A stretch of 64,000 nt of DNA from Streptomyces sp. JHA26 (GCF_002005565.1 NZ_BDJC01000033.1:20242-84241), one strand, 5' to 3'; counted from the first letter of the stretch, positions 25,562-36,364 are shown. Numbers and translations are program-made. The notes: a model not told the origin generated them from the letters alone.

Positions 25562-25893
25562 GCCGCACCGCCCGGAGGCCTTCGCCCCCCGGCCCTCGGC
25601 CCGCTCACCCCGGCCCGCCGGCCGGACCGAACATCACCCATACGCGGACACTACGCCCCGCCCGCCGCTCCGGCATCCGGTCACCGGGACGGCCCCGTTC
25701 CGCGGTTGCGGTACCGCGCCGCCGTCGCACCGTGCCGTCGGCGCGACGGCCCCGGCCGCCCGGACCGCCGCGGCCGGCGAAGGCGGCCCCGGGCGCGGTG
25801 CGGCGGCACCGGACCCTGCCCGCCCGTGGCACCGGGTCCATGATCGGGGGGTACGGCGTCGTCGCCCCCGACGCCCCGAGCCCAGGAGGAGCC
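25562..25893. other. 332-bp divergent intergenic region, no gene recognised
   Basis: It separates the second SpoIIE phosphatase from the MDR oxidoreductase and must hold both promoters. I see no clear -35/-10 pair, palindrome or small gene in it; it is nearly uniform GC-rich sequence. Confidence 0.4.
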
Positions 25894-26913
25894 ATGCCTG
25901 CCGGCGCAGTCCCCGACGTGATGCGGGCCGCCTTCATCGACGCCGTCGGCCCGGCCGACGCCATCCGGTACGGGACGCTCCCCGTGCCGCCCGTCGGACC
26001 CACGGACGTGCTCGTCCGCGTCGAGGCCGTCGCCGTCGACCCCGTGGACACCTTCGTACGGTCCGGCGCCTACGCCACCCCGCTCCCGTTCCCCTTCGTC
26101 GTCGGGCGTGACCTGGTGGGCGAGGTCGTCGGGACCGGGAGCGGAGCGGTGGGCTTCACGCCCGGACAGCGGGTGTGGTGCAACAGCCTGGGACACGCGG
26201 GCCGGCAGGGAGCCTGCGCCGAGTACGCGACGGTCGCCGCCGAGCGGCTCTACGCGGCACCGGACGGCATCGCCGGGGAGCACCTCGTCGCGGCCGCCCA
26301 CCCGGCGGCGTCGGCCTGGCTCGCGCTGTTCCGGCACGGCAGGCTGAGGGCCGGCGAGACCGTGTACGTCGGCGGCGGCGCCGGCAACGTGGGCGGCGCC
26401 GCCGTCGCACTGGCCGCCCGGGCCGGCGCCCGCGTGATCGCGACCGCGCGTGCCGAGGACGCCCCGGCGGTCCGCGCCCTGGGCGCCGCGGAGGTCCTCG
26501 ACTACCGGGCGCCCGGTCTCGACGGGCACCTGCGCCGGGCCGCGCCCCGCGGGTACGACCTGCACCTCGACACCTCCGGGCACGGCGTGCTGGCCGACTC
26601 CGTCGACCTGCTGGCGCACGGCGGGCGCCTGGTCGCCATGGTCGGACTGGGCGGCGGCCCCTCCGCGCTGCCGCTCGGCCGCCTGTACACCAAGGACGCG
26701 AGCATCGTGGGCTTCGCCATCAGCAACGCCACGACCGCCGACCTCGCCGAGGCGGCCGAAGGGGTCGTGAGCGTCCTGCGCGACACCCCGTGGCGCCCGC
26801 GCATCGCCGACCGCCTGCCGTTGTCGATGACCGCGCAGGCCCACCGGAGACTGGAGGCCGGCACGGTGAGCGGCCGGCTGGTCCTCGTACCGGACGGCCG
26901 GGGGAACGCATGA
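25894..26913 (+). CDS. zinc-independent MDR oxidoreductase (NADPH:quinone reductase-like)
   Basis: A 339-residue medium-chain reductase. N-terminal GroES-like domain with the substrate loop AVAVDPVDTFVRSGAY (about 46-61) and FVVGRDLVGEVVGTGSG (about 69-85), then the Rossmann domain with VYVGGGAGNVGGAAVALAAR (about 154-173) that binds NADPH. There are no structural or catalytic zinc cysteines, so it fits the quinone-oxidoreductase/crotonyl-reductase-like subgroup rather than alcohol dehydrogenases. The ATG at 25894 has a strong AGGAGGAG Shine-Dalgarno. It may be expressed with the UvrA-like gene 174 bp downstream, but a separate promoter there is equally likely. Confidence 0.9.
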   Translation: MPAGAVPDVMRAAFIDAVGPADAIRYGTLPVPPVGPTDVLVRVEAVAVDPVDTFVRSGAYATPLPFPFVVGRDLVGEVVGTGSGAVGFTPGQRVWCNSLGHAGRQGACAEYATVAAERLYAAPDGIAGEHLVAAAHPAASAWLALFRHGRLRAGETVYVGGGAGNVGGAAVALAARAGARVIATARAEDAPAVRALGAAEVLDYRAPGLDGHLRRAAPRGYDLHLDTSGHGVLADSVDLLAHGGRLVAMVGLGGGPSALPLGRLYTKDASIVGFAISNATTADLAEAAEGVVSVLRDTPWRPRIADRLPLSMTAQAHRRLEAGTVSGRLVLVPDGRGNA

Positions 26914-27087
26914 GTCCGGCGGCCCGGCCGCGCGGGACGGGCCGCCCGCCCGCACCGTGACCGTCGGACGCCGTCGGGCCGTTCCGCATCGACGGTGCGC
27001 GACGACCGGACATACTGCTCGCGGACCGAGCCCTCGGACGCCGACGCCGGGCCGCGCAGCCGGCCCCGCCCGACAGATGGAGACACC

Positions 27088-29478
<2,391 letters not shown>

Positions 29479-29485
29479 CCGGGCC

Positions 29486-29513
29486 GTGCCCGGACGCCCT
29501 CCCGTCCGGGCAC
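29486..29513 (+). terminator. hairpin terminator after the UvrA-like gene
   Basis: A perfect 11-bp stem, GTGCCCGGACG (29486-29496) with CGTCCGGGCAC (29503-29513), 6-nt loop, 8 bp after the stop. Confidence 0.7.
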
Positions 29514-29573
29514 CCCCGAGTGGTGGTGCGGCGGTCCGCGGTCCACGCTGGTCGGGGACCGTGAGGAGCGCAC

Positions 29574-29891
29574 ATGGGCAACGGCCGACACCGCCGGACA
29601 CCGCGCGTCGTCGTCGCCGGCGGCGGGCTCGCGGGCCCGGCCTGCGCGTCCGCACCGGCCACCGCGACGGCTCCCTCCCGGACCGGGACCTCCAGGGCCG
29701 CGACACCACGTACCCGCGGGTCCGCCGTCTGCTGCCGCCGCGCGAGCTGCGACTGCGGCCGTCCACCCCCGGGGGCGCCGGCCCGCACACCGTCCGGCAC
29801 CCTGCGGCTCACCGACCCCACGAGGCCCCCCCGCGAGGCCGGTTCCCTCCTGCCGGGCCGCCCCGGACGTCCCACCGGCCCCACCGAGTAG
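29574..29891 (+). pseudogene. decayed FAD-enzyme gene
   Basis: The frame opens at an ATG with the Shine-Dalgarno GAGGAG and reads RTPRVVVAGGGLAG, an unmistakable FAD-binding start, but then turns into Ala/Pro/Thr-rich nonsense. At about 29640 the coding character moves to another frame (LRVRTGHRDGSLPDRDLQGR, then YPRVRRLLPPRELRLRPS) and persists to about 29770. The simplest reading is a flavoenzyme gene that lost most of its middle by deletion and then shifted frame. No working protein is expected. The frame as listed would give 105 residues. Confidence 0.5.
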
Positions 29892-29916
29892 AACCGAGAA
29901 GGAAGGGAGTACCGAG

Positions 29917-30144
29917 ATGGTGAAGAACCGTGGCGGGAACGAGAAACCGAAGAAGGGCGACAAGGTCGCCTGGAGCAGTCACGGCAGCGAGACCGAGGGC
30001 ACGGTGGAGAAGGAGATCACCGAACGGACCGAGGCCGCGGGCCGCACGGTCGACGCCTCACCGGACGACCCGCAGTACCAGGTCCGCAGCGACAGGTCCG
30101 GCAAGTCCGCGGTGCACAAGCCGTCCGCGCTCAGGAAGAAGTGA
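29917..30144 (+). CDS. DUF2945/HVA1 (TUDOR-type) small protein, paralogue
   Basis: A 75-residue DUF2945/HVA1 protein: KPKKGDKVAWSSHGSETEGT at about 10-29, a Glu/Thr-rich middle, and DDPQYQVRSDRSGKSAVHKP near the end, closing in LRKK. It shares the DDPQY-x-(I/V)-x-SD core with the paralogue at 17592. Function is unknown. The ATG at 29917 follows GGAAGGGAG. Its stop overlaps the GTG of the DUF3140 gene by 4 bp (GTGA), so the two are translationally coupled and form the head of a three-gene cassette. Confidence 0.88.
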   Translation: MVKNRGGNEKPKKGDKVAWSSHGSETEGTVEKEITERTEAAGRTVDASPDDPQYQVRSDRSGKSAVHKPSALRKK

Positions 30145-30482
30145 CGGGCGTGGACGACGCAGAGCGCAAGGAGACCTGGGACGACTTCCGCGAGCTGGTG
30201 AACATGACCCCGGCCGAACTGGAGGAGTGGCTCGCCACCGACGCCTCCCGCGACGCCGGACAGCACGAGGACGGCGGCGAGTCCACCGGGCACGCGTCCG
30301 GCCGCCGCATCGTGGGCATCCTGCGGGCGAAGAAGAGCGACCTCACGGACGACGACTACGCGCACCTGCGCAAGGTCGTCGGTTACGTCCGCCGGCACCT
30401 GGCGCAGCGACCCTCGGGGGACGTCCGCGACACCCGCTGGCGGCACTCGCTGATGAACTGGGGCCACGACCCGCTGTCCTGA
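30141..30482 (+). CDS. DUF3140 family protein
   Basis: A 113-residue acidic protein with TWDDFRELVNMTPAELEEWL at about 12-31 and the C-terminal DDDYAHLRKVVGYVRRHLAQ near 73-92, followed by WRHSLMNWGHDP, the DUF3140 pattern. Homologues often occur beside HVA1/DUF2945 genes, as here, and are thought to be DNA-binding or stress-related, but no function is proven. It starts at the GTG at 30141 that overlaps the upstream stop; a GTG at 30150 is an alternative. The next gene starts 31 bp after its stop. Confidence 0.87.
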   Translation: MTGVDDAERKETWDDFRELVNMTPAELEEWLATDASRDAGQHEDGGESTGHASGRRIVGILRAKKSDLTDDDYAHLRKVVGYVRRHLAQRPSGDVRDTRWRHSLMNWGHDPLS

Positions 30483-30513
30483 CGCCGTGCCACCGCACCG
30501 GAGGAACACCCCC

Positions 30514-30969
30514 ATGTCAGACACGCACCGGCGTCCGGAGGGCGTCGACGACAAGACGGTGGAGGCCCTCGGGTCCCTGTCCAAGGCGCTGGAGACCGTC
30601 GAACGCGCCCGCGGGCACCTGTACTCCTTCCACCAGCTCACCGGCACCGCCGACCTGGAACTGGACCGCACCGTGGAACTGCTGCGCGAGGCCGGCCACC
30701 CCGAGTGGGCGCAGCGCGTCGAGACGGAGATCCTCGGACGCAACGTCATCCCCGGCCACTGGACCTTCCAGATCGTCGAGGCGTACGACCAGACGTACTA
30801 CCGGGCCTTCAGGGACCTGGAGCACGAGGCGGTGGGGCGGCTCGCCGACGGCCGGGACCACCTCTACGAGGCGGAGATGAAGGAGGCCCGCCGCACCCGG
30901 AACCATCCGGACCACACGGCCGGCCCCGACAGCCCCGGAACCCGCCCGCCGACCGCCCCCTTCGCCTGA
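30514..30969 (+). CDS. conserved hypothetical helical protein
   Basis: A 151-residue protein, mostly helical, with LSKALETVERARGHLYSFHQ at about 18-37, TADLELDRTVELLREAGHPE and VETEILGRNVIPGHWTFQIV in the middle, and RDLEHEAVGRLADGRDHLYE near 105-124. It has no membrane segment, signal peptide or catalytic motif I can name; the tail is Pro/Thr-rich. The ATG at 30514 has the Shine-Dalgarno GGAGGAAC. It completes the HVA1-DUF3140 cassette. Its 3' end abuts, tail to tail, the broken photolyase gene, so the last residues may have been altered by the rearrangement. Confidence 0.82.
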   Translation: MSDTHRRPEGVDDKTVEALGSLSKALETVERARGHLYSFHQLTGTADLELDRTVELLREAGHPEWAQRVETEILGRNVIPGHWTFQIVEAYDQTYYRAFRDLEHEAVGRLADGRDHLYEAEMKEARRTRNHPDHTAGPDSPGTRPPTAPFA

Positions 30970-30974
30970 CGGCC

Positions 30975-31186
30975 GCCCGCTCGGCCGCGTCCGCGAGGAG
31001 GGCCGGCCGGTCGGGCACCGCGAACCCCGCTGCGTCGACGCCCCGGTCCCGGACGAACAGCGGCACCACCTCACCGCCCCGGTCGAGGGCGGCGCGCGGC
31101 GGCGGGCGGTCGTGCGGGCGCAGGCCGACGGTGGACAGGACGACCCGGACGGCCGTGGTGCCCCTTCGCGGGGCGGTGGGGTGCAT
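30975..31186 (-). pseudogene. truncated cryptochrome/photolyase gene (N-terminus only)
   Basis: From the ATG at 31186 the minus strand encodes VRVVLSTVGLRPHDRPPPRA, then EVVPLFVRDRGVDAAGFAVP and DRPALLADAAERAAVRR, which is the opening of the antenna-binding (photolyase-like alpha/beta) domain of class I photolyases and cryptochromes. After about 67 codons recognisable sequence ends and the frame runs into the antisense of the gene at 30514. The whole FAD-binding domain is missing, so it cannot repair pyrimidine dimers. It lies 28 bp downstream of the SDR gene on the same strand, the arrangement of an intact photolyase operon in other streptomycetes. Confidence 0.65.
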
Positions 31187-31214
31187 CAGGCGCCTCGGAA
31201 CGCCTCGCGGGGCC

Positions 31215-32771
31215 TCAGGAGACCGGCGTCCGGCGGGACGCTCCGGGCCGGGACGTGCGGGCGGCGGTCCGGGCGATGTTGCGGGCCATGCCGCCGAACA
31301 CCACGGCGTGGAAGGGCGACACGCTCCACCAGTAGGCGTGACCCGCCAGCCCGTGGGGATGGAACAGGGCCCGCTGGCGGTACCGCGTCCGGCCGGCCCC
31401 GTCGGTCTCGGCGTACATCTCCAGCCAGGCCAGGCCCGGCAGCCGCATCTCGGCGCGCAGCCGCAGCAGCCGGCCGGGGACGATCTCCTCCACCCGCCAG
31501 AAGTCCAGCGAGTCGCCCGTCCGCAGCCGGGCGGCGTCGCGCCGGCCGCGATGCAGGCCCGCGCCGCCGACCAGCCGGTCCAGCCAGCCGCGCACCGCCC
31601 AGGCGAGCGGGAAGGAGTACCAGCCGTTGACGCCGCCGATGCCCTCGATCACCCGCCACAGCGCGTCGCGCGGGGCGTCGACGCTCAGCGCGCGGTCGTC
31701 GGTGTAGAGGCTGCCGCCCGCCCAGTGGGGGTCGGTGGGCAGCGGGTCGCTGGGCGCACCGGGGAGGGACGCGGACGACCAGCGGGTGGTGACGCGCGCC
31801 TCCCGCACCCGGCGCAGCGCCAGCCGGAGCGCGTCGTCGAACCCGAGGGGAGAGCCGGGCGGCGCCGGCACGTACCGCTCGATGTCGTCGTCCCGGCACA
31901 CCACCTCGTGGCGCAGCGACTCGGTGAGCGGCCGCGCGATCGACGCCGGTACCGGGGTGACCAGGCCGACCCAGTGGCTGGACAGGCCGGGCGTGAGCAT
32001 CGGCACGGGAAGGATCAGCCGTCGCGGCAGCTCGGCCACCCGGGCGTAGCGGAGCATCATGTCCCGGTAGGTGAGGACATCGGGGCCGCCGACGTCGAAG
32101 GCGCGGCTGACGTCGTCCGGCATGCGGGCGCTGCCGACGAGGGCGCGCAGCACGTCCCGGACGGCGACCGGCTGGATGCGGGTGTGGACCCAGCTGGGCG
32201 TCACCATCACCGGCAGCCGCTCGGTGAGGTAGCGCAGCATCTCGAAGGAGGCCGAGCCCGAGCCGATGATGACGGCGGCCCGCAGGACGGTCGTGGGCAC
32301 GCCGGAGGCCAGCAGGATGCGGCCGACCTCCGCCCGCGACCTCAGGTGCGGCGACAGCTCCCCCTCCGGCACGCCCGGCGGGGTGAGGCCGCCGAGGTAG
32401 ACGATGCGGCGCACCCCCGCCGCCCTCGCCCGCTCGGCGAAGGTGCGGGCGGCCCGCCGGTCGGTCGCCTCGAAGTCCCGGCCGGTGCCCAGCGCGTGCA
32501 CCAGGTAGTAGGCGACGTCGACGCCCTCCAGCGCCCGCCCCACCGAGTCCGCGTCCAGGACGTCGCCCCGCGCCACCTCCACGTCCGCCGCCCAGGGGTG
32601 GTCGCGCAGCTTGTCCGGGGAACGGGCCAGGCACCGCACCGCGTGACCGGCGGCGAGGAGCTCCGGCACGAGCCGGCCGCCGATGTACCCCGTGGCGCCG
32701 GTGACCAGGCAACGGCCCCCCGCCGCGCCGTCGCCGTCCGTGCCGCCGCGTCCTTCGTTCGCCTCGTTCAT
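31215..32771 (-). CDS. NAD(P)-binding SDR/NmrA-type protein with C-terminal DUF2867 domain
   Basis: A 518-residue two-domain protein. Residues about 20-330 form an atypical short-chain dehydrogenase fold: CLVTGATGYIGGRLVPELLA at 21-40, a YYLVHALGTG segment near 86-95, VRRIVYLGGLTPPGVPEGEL near 118-137. Residues about 345-505 form a DUF2867/SRPBCC-like domain (WYSFPLAWAVRGWLDRLVGG, RYRQRALFHPHGLAGHAYWW). Such proteins are frequent partners of photolyases and MarR regulators in light- or oxidative-stress clusters. The ATG at 32771 lacks a clear Shine-Dalgarno. It diverges from the MarR gene at 32875, its probable regulator, and reads into the broken photolyase gene. Confidence 0.88.
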   Translation of the reverse strand: MNEANEGRGGTDGDGAAGGRCLVTGATGYIGGRLVPELLAAGHAVRCLARSPDKLRDHPWAADVEVARGDVLDADSVGRALEGVDVAYYLVHALGTGRDFEATDRRAARTFAERARAAGVRRIVYLGGLTPPGVPEGELSPHLRSRAEVGRILLASGVPTTVLRAAVIIGSGSASFEMLRYLTERLPVMVTPSWVHTRIQPVAVRDVLRALVGSARMPDDVSRAFDVGGPDVLTYRDMMLRYARVAELPRRLILPVPMLTPGLSSHWVGLVTPVPASIARPLTESLRHEVVCRDDDIERYVPAPPGSPLGFDDALRLALRRVREARVTTRWSSASLPGAPSDPLPTDPHWAGGSLYTDDRALSVDAPRDALWRVIEGIGGVNGWYSFPLAWAVRGWLDRLVGGAGLHRGRRDAARLRTGDSLDFWRVEEIVPGRLLRLRAEMRLPGLAWLEMYAETDGAGRTRYRQRALFHPHGLAGHAYWWSVSPFHAVVFGGMARNIARTAARTSRPGASRRTPVS

Positions 32772-32874
32772 GGTGTTCCGTCTCTCGTGGGACAGCCGTC
32801 GTGCTGACCTCTTCCCCGAACGGGCCGTCACGGGCGCGCCGTGGACGGATGTGACCCTTCTATACGCTGATCGC

Positions 32875-33384
32875 GTGGCGACAGCGAACCAGCGCGGACG
32901 GCGCGCGCACGAACGGCAGACCCCGGCCGGGGCCGAGGCGGGCGACCTCCACGTCCTCGCCGCCGGACTGCGGCGGATGAACGGTGAGATCAACCGTCTC
33001 GTGCACGGCTTCGCCGCCGCCCACGGGCTGCACGCCACCGACGTCCAGGCGCTCGCGGCGATCCTGGACGCCGAGGAGCCGATGACGCCGGGACGGCTGC
33101 GCGAGCACCTGGGACTGACCTCGGGCGCGGTCACGGCCTGCGTGGACCGCCTGGAACGCGCCGGGCACGTGCGCCGGGTCAGGGAGAGCGCCGACCGCCG
33201 GGTCGTCCATCTGCACTACGTGCCCGGCGCCCGCGCGGCGGCCCGGACGCACTTCCGGCCGCTGGCCCGGGCCGCGGCGGCGGCCCGGGACCGCTTCGAC
33301 GCGGAGGAACTGGCGGTCGTGGTGCGCTTCGTGGCGGCCATGAACGAGGAACTGCGGCTCGTACGGACCGCCGGCGACCGCTGA
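32875..33384 (+). CDS. MarR-family transcriptional regulator
   Basis: A 169-residue winged-helix regulator: DLHVLAAGLRRMNGEINRLV at about 23-42, LHATDVQALAAILDAEEPMT near 52-71, then the recognition helix region LREHLGLTSGAVTACVDRLE near 75-94 and wing GHVRRVRESADRRVVHLHYV. The start is a GTG at 32875 without a Shine-Dalgarno; TACGCT at 32863-32868 lies six nucleotides upstream, typical of a leaderless message. It is divergent from the SDR gene and upstream of the MMPL transporter at 33575, either of which may be its target. No cysteine-based redox switch is evident. Confidence 0.92.
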   Translation: MATANQRGRRAHERQTPAGAEAGDLHVLAAGLRRMNGEINRLVHGFAAAHGLHATDVQALAAILDAEEPMTPGRLREHLGLTSGAVTACVDRLERAGHVRRVRESADRRVVHLHYVPGARAAARTHFRPLARAAAAARDRFDAEELAVVVRFVAAMNEELRLVRTAGDR

Positions 33385-33476
33385 CCCCCGCCGTTCGCGC
33401 ACAGGGGTGACGGCCGTCCGCATCAAGGGACGGGTCGCGGGCACCGGACGGGGTACCGACACGGCACGGCGGGCCG

Positions 33477-33510
33477 ATAACTCGATGATTGAGATTGTTT
33501 ATGATCGAGC
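33477..33510. promoter_or_regulatory. AT-rich candidate operator upstream of MMPL transporter
   Basis: An island of low GC in an otherwise GC-rich region. CTCGAT (33481-33486) and ATCGAG (33504-33509) form an inverted repeat, and ATGATTGAG / ATGATCGAG are direct repeats 16 bp apart; TATGAT at 33500-33505 could be a -10 box. It lies about 65 bp upstream of the transporter start and may bind the MarR protein encoded just upstream. Confidence 0.45.
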
Positions 33511-33574
33511 CACCTCATCGGCGTCCCGTACGGCCGGCATCCCGCACCACGGAAGACCTGGAGACCGCAGACCG

Positions 33575-35650
33575 ATGTCCCGCACCTCACGAGCCCGGTG
33601 GCTCGTCCCCGTCCTCCTCCTCCTGGTCTGGCTCGGCATCGGCGGGGCGTTCGGCCCGTACGCCGGGAAACTGGGCGAGGTCGCCACCAACGACCAGGCC
33701 GCCTTCCTGCCCCGCAGCGCCGAGTCCACCCGGGTCATCGACGCCCGGAAGGCCTTCCAGCAGGACGAGACCCTGCCGGTGATCGTCGTGTGGACCGCGG
33801 ACGACGGCGGTGACGTCGCCGCCCACCGGGCGGACGCCACCCGTTCGGTCGCGGGCCTCGCGGGCGAGCCCGGCACCGTCGGTCCCGCGACGCCCGCGCT
33901 GCCCTCCGCCGACGGAGCGGCCCTCCAAGCCGTCGTCCAGGTCGAACCCGGTCTCGGCGACCGCCTGCCCGACGTCCTCGGGCACATCCGCGAGGCCGCG
34001 GAGCGGGTCCCGGGCACCCGGGCGCAGCTGGCCGGTCCGGCGGCCTCCCAGGCCGACCTCTCCGACGCCTTCTCGGGCATCGACGGGCTGCTCCTCGGCG
34101 TCGCCCTGATCACGGTGCTCGTCATCCTGCTGCTCGTCTACCGCAGCGTCCTGCTGCCCCTGGTCATCATCCTCGGCGCCGTCTTCGCGCTGGGGCTGGC
34201 CTGCGCGATCGTCTACGCGCTCGCCGAGCGCGACGCCGTGCGCGTCGACGGACAGGTCCAGGGCATCCTCTCCATCCTCGTCATCGGCGCCGCGACCGAC
34301 TACGCGCTGCTGCTCACCGCCCGCTTCCGCGAGGAACTGGCCCGGCACCCGGACCGCTTCGCCGCCGCGCGTGCCGCGCTGCGCGCGTCCTGGTCGGCCG
34401 TCGTCGCCAGCGCGGCGACCGTCGCCCTGGGCCTGCTGGCCCTGCTGCTCAGCGACCTGACCAACAACCGCGCGCTCGGACCCGTCGGCGCCATCGGCAT
34501 CGCCTGCGCCGTCCTGAGCACCCTCACGTTCCTGCCCGCCGTCCTGGTCCTGCTCGGCCACGCCGCCTACTGGCCCGCCAAGCCCGTCCGGGCCGACGAC
34601 CCGGAGGCCGGACACCGCCTGTGGCACCGCGTCGCCGGGCTGGTGGACCGGGCGCCGCGCCGTATCTGGGCGGTCTGCCTCGCCGGACTGCTCGCCTGCG
34701 CCGCCTTCTGGCCGACCCTGGAGTCGAAGGGCGTCACGCTGGACGAGATCTTCGTCGACGACGCCCCGTCGGTCGCCGCCCAGGAGACCCTGACCCGGCA
34801 CTTCCCGGGAGGCTCCGGCAACCCCGCCGTGATCATCGCGGACGCGGACCGGACCGCCGCCGTCCTCGCGGCGGCCCGGGACACGCGCGGCGTCGCCTCC
34901 GCCGCCGCGGTGACCGCGTCGGGCCGGCCCGGCGGCGGCGCCCCGAAGGTGGTGGACGGACGGGTGCGGATCGACGCGACCCTGCGGGCGCCGGCGGACA
35001 GCGACGCGGCCAAGGAGACGGTGGCCCGCCTGCGGAGCGCGGTGCACGCCGTGCCGGGCGCGGACGCCCTCGTCGGCGGCTACACCGCCCAGCAGTACGA
35101 CACCCAGCGCACCGCCGAGCACGACCGGACGCTCATCGTGCCCGTGGTGCTCGCCATCATCCTGGTCATCCTGATCGGCCTGCTGCGCTCGCTGCTGCTG
35201 CCGTTGCTGCTGGTCGCGACCGTGGCACTGAACTTCCTGGCCACCCTGGGCGTCTCCGCCCTGGTCTTCCGCCACGTGTTCGGCTTCGAGGGTACGGACG
35301 CCTCCGTCCCGCTGTACGGGTTCGTGTTCCTGGTCGCCCTCGGCGTGGACTACAACATCTTCCTCATGTCCCGGGTGCGGCAGGAGTCGCTGCACCACGG
35401 GGTGCGCCAGGGCGTCCTGCGCGGCCTGACCGCCACGGGCGGCGTGATCACCTCGGCCGGTGTCGTGCTCGCCGCGACCTTCGCGGCGCTCGGCGTGATC
35501 CCGCTGGCCTTCCTGGTGCAGATCGCCTTCATCGTCGCCTTCGGCGTCCTGCTGGACACGCTGGTGGTGCGCTCGCTGCTCGTCCCGGCCCTCGCCCGCG
35601 ACATCGGCGCCGTCGCGTGGTGGCCGGGCCGCCTCGGCCGCGGGGCCTGA
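33575..35650 (+). CDS. MMPL-family RND transporter
   Basis: A 691-residue membrane protein with twelve predicted membrane segments in two repeats: one near residues 10-28, a block of five at about 180-350, one near 370-390 and five at about 525-680. Each repeat has a large extracytoplasmic loop (about 35-175 and 395-520). Conserved residues include GAATDYALLLTARFREEL near 240 and the matching VALGVDYNIFLMSRVRQE near 588, the proton-relay aspartates of MMPL/RND pumps. Substrates may be lipids or drugs. The ATG at 33575 has a weak GGAG. It follows the MarR gene by 190 bp, separated by an AT-rich probable operator. Confidence 0.92.
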   Translation: MSRTSRARWLVPVLLLLVWLGIGGAFGPYAGKLGEVATNDQAAFLPRSAESTRVIDARKAFQQDETLPVIVVWTADDGGDVAAHRADATRSVAGLAGEPGTVGPATPALPSADGAALQAVVQVEPGLGDRLPDVLGHIREAAERVPGTRAQLAGPAASQADLSDAFSGIDGLLLGVALITVLVILLLVYRSVLLPLVIILGAVFALGLACAIVYALAERDAVRVDGQVQGILSILVIGAATDYALLLTARFREELARHPDRFAAARAALRASWSAVVASAATVALGLLALLLSDLTNNRALGPVGAIGIACAVLSTLTFLPAVLVLLGHAAYWPAKPVRADDPEAGHRLWHRVAGLVDRAPRRIWAVCLAGLLACAAFWPTLESKGVTLDEIFVDDAPSVAAQETLTRHFPGGSGNPAVIIADADRTAAVLAAARDTRGVASAAAVTASGRPGGGAPKVVDGRVRIDATLRAPADSDAAKETVARLRSAVHAVPGADALVGGYTAQQYDTQRTAEHDRTLIVPVVLAIILVILIGLLRSLLLPLLLVATVALNFLATLGVSALVFRHVFGFEGTDASVPLYGFVFLVALGVDYNIFLMSRVRQESLHHGVRQGVLRGLTATGGVITSAGVVLAATFAALGVIPLAFLVQIAFIVAFGVLLDTLVVRSLLVPALARDIGAVAWWPGRLGRGA

Positions 35651-35815
35651 GGCGACGCGGGACGACCCGGCGACAGGTCCCCCTACCCGGCGGCAGATCC
35701 CACGGCCCGACCGGGGCCGGGGGGCACGAACGGGGGCCGGGGGCGCGAACGGAGGCCGGTGGCCGAGCCGGGTCCGGTGGCCCGACCGGAGGTCGCGCGG
35801 CGCGGCCCCTGCGGC

Positions 35816-36259
35816 TCACCCGGCCGGACGGTCACCCGCCCCCGGGGCGTCCGGGCGGGGCCGCACGGTGCCGAGGAAGCGCCGCACGTCGATCTCGATG
35901 ACGACCCGCTCCGGATTCGCCCGGGGCTGCCGGTAGCGGGCCGCGTACCGGGCCTCCGCGTCCCGGACCGCGTCGGCGTCGTCCCGTACGGTCGCCACGC
36001 CCTCCAGCGTGGACCAGCGGCGGCCGTCCACCTGGCTCACGGCGACGGGTGCCTCGCCGGCCCGCTCGACGTTGCGCACCTTGGCGGTGCCCCGGCTCGT
36101 GATGACGCGCGCGGTGCGCGTCTCGTGGTCGTACGTCACACCGACCGGGACCAGGTGCGGGCTGCCGTCGGCGCGCCGCGTCGACAGGAAGCACACCCGG
36201 CGCTCCTGCCAGAAGGTGACGAACTCCGCGTCCGCGTCGCCCTGTTGCCCGGTGCCCAT
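35816..36259 (-). CDS. PPOX-class F420-dependent oxidoreductase (split-barrel flavin fold)
   Basis: A 147-residue protein of the pyridoxamine-5'-phosphate-oxidase-like split-barrel family (F420-dependent TIGR03618 type). It has FVTFWQERRVCFLSTRRADG at about 13-32, HLVPVGVTYDHETRTARVIT, then VRNVERAGEAPVAVSQVDGR near 60-79 and WSTLEGVATVRDD. Members use F420 or FMN to reduce diverse molecules. The ATG at 36259 follows GAGGAGA. It diverges from the DUF2243 gene; a perfect 16-bp palindrome lies in the gap at 36349. GC-rich near-repeats fill the region after its stop. Confidence 0.88.
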   Translation of the reverse strand: MGTGQQGDADAEFVTFWQERRVCFLSTRRADGSPHLVPVGVTYDHETRTARVITSRGTAKVRNVERAGEAPVAVSQVDGRRWSTLEGVATVRDDADAVRDAEARYAARYRQPRANPERVVIEIDVRRFLGTVRPRPDAPGAGDRPAG

Positions 36260-36348
36260 GCGTCTCCTCGGTCCGGTCGGCCGGCTCGGCCGTCGGTGAT
36301 CACCTCTTCGTCTCCCCACCCTACGACGCGTGCGCGGACGTGAGCGCC

Positions 36349-36364
36349 CGTCACCCGGGTGACG
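36349..36364. promoter_or_regulatory. 16-bp perfect palindrome, candidate operator
   Basis: CGTCACCCGGGTGACG, a perfect palindrome, in the 208-bp gap between the divergent F420-type oxidoreductase and DUF2243 genes. An 8-bp palindrome, GTGATCAC, lies nearer the oxidoreductase start (about 36295). The regulator is unknown. Confidence 0.5.

Noticed and set aside
25849..25854. GGGTAC before the MDR gene as a sigma-B promoter
   Set aside because: No GNNT element at 14-16 nt upstream.
35700..35790. Imperfect CGAACGG-GGCCGG near-repeats after the F420-type gene
   Set aside because: Too degenerate and GC-simple to call a repeat element.
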